Below are positions 60,788 through 64,000 of a stretch of DNA of 64,000 bases, piece by piece. Numbering within the stretch: position 1 is the stretch's first letter; each line of letters begins with the position of its first letter. The DNA lies in NCBI GenBank assembly GCA_021793405.1, contig JAJYSV010000010.1, forward strand, positions 25,034-89,033, in the 5' to 3' direction. Under the pieces are notes generated by a model. It saw only the letters and a program-made list of their open reading frames with translations, was not told the DNA's origin and did not search any database. The stretch is from Acidobacteriota bacterium (GTDB taxonomy: Bacteria; Acidobacteriota; Terriglobia; Terriglobales; Acidobacteriaceae). Position numbers and translations under genes: made by a program.

Positions 60788-63373
60788 TCATTCCTCGCGC
60801 AGAACCTCCAGCGGCTTTTGCTGCAGGATGCGATAAGAAGCGAGCCATCCGGTAACGCTGGCCAGAATCGCGGTTGCCACCATGCCTAGGAATGAGATTG
60901 CCCAGCCCGGATGAAAACTGACCTCCAGCTTGCGCAGCAGAACACTCGATAGGAGCAGCGCACACACCACTCCAGCGACGCCGGCAATCCCTCCCAACGT
61001 CAAAAACTCAATGCTCAGCATAGAGATGATCTGGCTCCGCAACGCACCGAGCGACTTCAAAATCGCCACTTCGCGCACCCGCTGGAACCGTGTTGCTGTC
61101 ACGCTCGACGCTAGAATGATGCCCCCGGCCAGCAGAACGAAGCCTGCGACGAATCGAAGGACCATGGCGATCTGGTCCACGACCTTGCGGACGACTTCCA
61201 GCACATCCGCTACATTGATGACTGTCACGGTGGGATAGGCTGCGAATAGGCTCTTCTCCACATCTCCGACGCGCGCTGGGTCCGCATGGAATGCGCCATA
61301 CCAGATCGCTGACGGTTGCGTCAGCGCGCGGCTCGGCACGATGAACTGGCTGCGCGAATATACATGCTCTCCATCCGATCGATATATTGCAACCACTGCG
61401 GTTACAATGTTCTGCTCCCCAGCTAGGAATCTAATTTGCGAGCCAATCTTCAAGTGCAATGTCTTCGCCGTGCCCTCACTGACCGCTACCTCCGACGACG
61501 CACTCGTCTTCGCCCACCAGTGTCCGGCGACGATTTTCTCGCCAACCGGCAAACTGTCGGCCCAGGTCAAGGAAGTCGATCGCAGCATTCTCCTGGGATA
61601 ATGCTGGATGCGCAGTTGATCCGTAGAAACTCCATTTATCGAAACAATACGCGCGGAAACGATTGGGATTGTCTCCAGTCCACCTTCTACCGCCGGCTGG
61701 GCAGCAATTAGTTTCTTCACTCCGGCAAGTTCATCCGTGCTGACGTCAACAAGAAAAACATTTGGAATCTTTGAGGAACCGCTGGTTTGATTCAAATCCA
61801 GTACGATGGCGTGCTGTACGAAGTAGATCGTCATCATCAGCATTACGCCCAGACCCAGAGCTGTCAGTACCGCGGCAGACTGATTGCCGGGACGTTGCAG
61901 ATTCACCAGCCCCTGGCGCACCATCGGCGCCAGTCTCTGGCGCTGAAATCGCATGCTCCATCTCACCGTTGCCAACAGGCCCGACGCCGCCAGCAGGAGA
62001 ACGACCAGGACTACCAGCAAGCCACCAGCAAACCATTCGCCAACCACAGTAGATTGGGTAAGGGTGCTGGCGATCACAGCCAACGCGACCAGAATGATCA
62101 AAATGGTGACAATTTGGGCTGGATCGCGTGGAAACATCTGGCGCAGACCCGTCCCTTGTTCTTGCTCGACGTTGCGACGCAAAATTCGCAGTGGACGAAA
62201 GTTTCGAATCTCCAACAGCGGCGGCAAGGTGAACAGTAGTGTCGTCAAAATTCCCGTCAGCAATCCAATGAGGACCGGAGAAAACGCAAGCTTTCCGACG
62301 ACGGGCAACGAAACCAGGCGCTGGAGCACAAAGGGAAACGCGCGCGCCACTCCGAAACCCGCCGCCACTCCCAGCAACGCCCCGGCGACACCCAAAAACA
62401 ATGTCTGCAGCAGGTAAATACGCATGACCTGCGAGGATCGGGCACCCAGCGCTTTCATAATCGCAATTGTTTCCAGCCTCTGTTGCAAATGCGCGTGCAT
62501 GGCCATGGCCACGCCAATGGCGCTCAGCACCATCGTCACCAGGCTCACCAGCGTCAGCATTGCCGTGGCGCGATCAAGGCCACGGACAAGCGCTGGATTC
62601 GCTTCGCGGAAATCGGTCACCTGCGCTTCCGGCAAAATCGCTTCCACCTCTTTGCGCAACTCCGCGATATCCATGTGTGGCTGTTTGCCGCCGTCCGGCG
62701 TCGGCAGACGAAACAGCATACGCTCGCTGGCCCGGCTGCCCGGACGAACAAGTCCCGTGGCCGGCAACGCGGCCTGACTGATCATGACGCGAGGTCCGAT
62801 GCTGAAAGAGGAAGAGATCCGGTCCGGTTCTGAGCGTAGTACGTCGACGATAGCGAACTGGCTGTTGCCTAAATGAAGTGTGTCGCCCACATGTGTACGC
62901 ATGCGCAGCAGAAATTCTTCACTGACCACGGCTGTATCGGATCGCAGCATGCCCCGCAGTGGCCGCCCCGATGCCAATCCCACATTCCCGTAGTAGGGAT
63001 ACTGCGATGGATCAACTGCTTTCAGCGACACCAACACCGGATCGGGGTTCGCAGCCGTCGTAGCCATCGAGACGGTCTCCGTCACCAGTGTATGTTCGAC
63101 TCCTTGGGATTGCAGCCGGTCAAGCGCGGCGAGTTGCTGGTCCGTGTATGGATGAAAATCTCTTGCCGAAAGGTCCGCTGCCATCAGCGTCCGCGCCTGC
63201 GCCAGCAGTGTTCGCTGAAAGACCATGCTGAAACTTCGCACACCGGTCAGCGAGCCAACACCGAGGGCCACCGCGACAACGACAAACGTGAATTTTATCC
63301 ACGAAGCATGCAGATCGCGCCACGCCACTTTCCACGCGGTGGTCCAGGCCAAAGTTCCCGAAGCCGGCATCAT
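60788..63373 (-). CDS. ABC transporter permease, FtsX-type (YbbP-like)
   Basis: The 861-residue permease has an N-terminal helix (FTFVVVAVALGVGSLTGV), a MacB-type periplasmic domain, and several membrane segments in two FtsX-like modules. Examples are LVTMVLSAIGVAMAMHAHLQQRLETIAIMKALGARSSQVMR and VREVAILKSLGALRSQIISML. Length and module order match the YbbP family, which works with a YbbA-type ATPase. The partner gene overlaps it by 4 nt (ATGA). The family may extract lipids or proteins from the inner membrane; the cargo is unknown. Confidence 0.92.
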   Translation of the reverse strand: MMPASGTLAWTTAWKVAWRDLHASWIKFTFVVVAVALGVGSLTGVRSFSMVFQRTLLAQARTLMAADLSARDFHPYTDQQLAALDRLQSQGVEHTLVTETVSMATTAANPDPVLVSLKAVDPSQYPYYGNVGLASGRPLRGMLRSDTAVVSEEFLLRMRTHVGDTLHLGNSQFAIVDVLRSEPDRISSSFSIGPRVMISQAALPATGLVRPGSRASERMLFRLPTPDGGKQPHMDIAELRKEVEAILPEAQVTDFREANPALVRGLDRATAMLTLVSLVTMVLSAIGVAMAMHAHLQQRLETIAIMKALGARSSQVMRIYLLQTLFLGVAGALLGVAAGFGVARAFPFVLQRLVSLPVVGKLAFSPVLIGLLTGILTTLLFTLPPLLEIRNFRPLRILRRNVEQEQGTGLRQMFPRDPAQIVTILIILVALAVIASTLTQSTVVGEWFAGGLLVVLVVLLLAASGLLATVRWSMRFQRQRLAPMVRQGLVNLQRPGNQSAAVLTALGLGVMLMMTIYFVQHAIVLDLNQTSGSSKIPNVFLVDVSTDELAGVKKLIAAQPAVEGGLETIPIVSARIVSINGVSTDQLRIQHYPRRMLRSTSLTWADSLPVGEKIVAGHWWAKTSASSEVAVSEGTAKTLHLKIGSQIRFLAGEQNIVTAVVAIYRSDGEHVYSRSQFIVPSRALTQPSAIWYGAFHADPARVGDVEKSLFAAYPTVTVINVADVLEVVRKVVDQIAMVLRFVAGFVLLAGGIILASSVTATRFQRVREVAILKSLGALRSQIISMLSIEFLTLGGIAGVAGVVCALLLSSVLLRKLEVSFHPGWAISFLGMVATAILASVTGWLASYRILQQKPLEVLREE

Positions 63374-64000
63374 ACGCCAGCCTTCGCGTCATGCCCAGCA
63401 TCGCCCCGCCAGCACAGATCATCGGCTTCAATCAGGCCATCGCGTAATAGGATTTTTCGCTCGGCAAGGGCTGCAAGGCTGGCATCATGCGTCACCAGGA
63501 CCAGCGTCGTACCTTCCCTCCGATTCAATTCCAGCAGCAGCTCCATCACTCGCGCGCCCGTTGCGGAATCCAAATTGCCAGTGGGCTCGTCCGCCAGAAT
63601 CACAGGAGGCCGCAGCATGAAAGCCCGCGCCAGCGCGACCCGCTGCTGCTCTCCCCCTGAAAGCTGCACGGGATAGTGGTGCATTCGCTCTTCGAGGCCA
63701 ACACTGCGGAGCAAATCCTGCGCCCGTGGCTTTCCGTCATCTCCGGCATGGAGTTCATGCGGCAACAAAACATTTTCCAGTGCCGTCAGCGTCGGTATCA
63801 GCTGATAGGACTGAAAGACGAAACCAAGCTTAGTGGCGCGAATGCGTGCCAGCGCATCTTCACTCAAATGACTGATCTCTTCGCCATCAATTGCGACGCT
63901 GCCGCTGCTCGGCGCATCCAATCCAGCCAGCAGCCCGAGAAGTGTGCTCTTTCCGCTGCCAGACGCCCCCATGATGACAACAAACTGGCGTGACGGAATA
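63370..64000 (-). CDS. ABC transporter ATP-binding protein (YbbA/LolD-like), 5' partial
   Basis: The frame is open to the window edge, so the N-terminus is missing; the visible start IPSRQFVVI is internal. Walker A is GASGSGKST, the Q-loop is FVFQSYQLIPTLT, the signature is LSGGEQQRVALARAF and Walker B is VILADEPTGNLDS, with H-loop VLVTHD. It hydrolyses ATP to drive the downstream permease, with which it overlaps by 4 nt. Confidence 0.93.
   Translation of the reverse strand, partial: IPSRQFVVIMGASGSGKSTLLGLLAGLDAPSSGSVAIDGEEISHLSEDALARIRATKLGFVFQSYQLIPTLTALENVLLPHELHAGDDGKPRAQDLLRSVGLEERMHHYPVQLSGGEQQRVALARAFMLRPPVILADEPTGNLDSATGARVMELLLELNRREGTTLVLVTHDASLAALAERKILLRDGLIEADDLCWRGDAGHDAKAGV

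Noticed and set aside
1..64000. Prophage, integrase, transposase or CRISPR in the window
   Set aside because: No such genes, direct-repeat arrays or att-like duplications were recognised; the window looks like stable chromosome with one small repeat element.

Overview
The window looks like a chromosomal segment of an acidobacterium, probably Terriglobia or a close relative. The reasons are a VWFA-related protein of the kind that is abundant in Acidobacteria, a BlaI-type regulator beside it, two Tat-exported Gfo/Idh/MocA oxidoreductases embedded among glycoside hydrolases, and moderately high GC with bacterial-type tight gene spacing. No phage, plasmid, CRISPR or rRNA genes were seen. One tRNA gene (tRNA-Gln, CUG) is present. 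Genus-level placement is not possible from reading alone.

Region 1 (1 to about 24.8 kb) is a carbohydrate-utilisation island. It starts with a lactonase cut by the window edge, an MFS sugar-acid transporter and a Tat-exported oxidoreductase. Next come two tandem paralogous polytopic membrane proteins of unknown function and an SDR dehydrogenase. A block of secreted polysaccharide enzymes on the minus strand follows: a GH63/clan GH-G-like glucosidase, a right-handed beta-helix (pectate-lyase-like) protein, a GH92 alpha-mannosidase, a GH20 hexosaminidase and a phytanoyl-CoA dioxygenase-like enzyme. An ExuT-like transporter with altronate dehydratase (UxaA) points to galacturonate catabolism. 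A GH36-type alpha-galactosidase with a C-terminal PKD domain and a second exported oxidoreductase close the region. Four of the minus-strand genes share a TACGATT-type motif 54 to 78 nt ahead of the start.

Region 2 (about 25 to 31 kb) is a complete L-arabinose operon on the minus strand, in transcription order araD, a sodium:solute symporter, a 71-aa membrane protein, a fucose-isomerase-like isomerase standing in for AraA, and araB. A 26-bp imperfect palindrome lies just ahead of araD. Together regions 1 and 2 suggest growth on plant cell-wall material (pectin, arabinan, galactan side chains) plus mannose- and GlcNAc-containing glycans.

Region 3 (about 31 to 33.4 kb) appears to be decaying. 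A blaI gene overlaps a VWFA-related gene that is split by an in-frame amber codon, and the N-terminal part of that gene hides an out-of-frame hydrophobic segment resembling a BlaR1/M56 peptidase.

Region 4 (33.6 to 64 kb) is mostly housekeeping: a tatA/B-tatC-glutaminyl-cyclase-like operon, terC, nadB, aroB-menG, a long CDF metal transporter, an OsmC protein and a PASTA protein. It continues with def-fmt-rsmB, aroC, an EVE-domain protein, a YhaM-like exonuclease, a SurA-like chaperone with a long basic tail divergent from a CtpA-type protease, and a large membrane protein of unknown role. The end holds a tannase-family esterase, glutaredoxin-purB-ubiX, an alpha/beta hydrolase, the tRNA and a YbbA/YbbP-like ABC exporter cut by the window edge.
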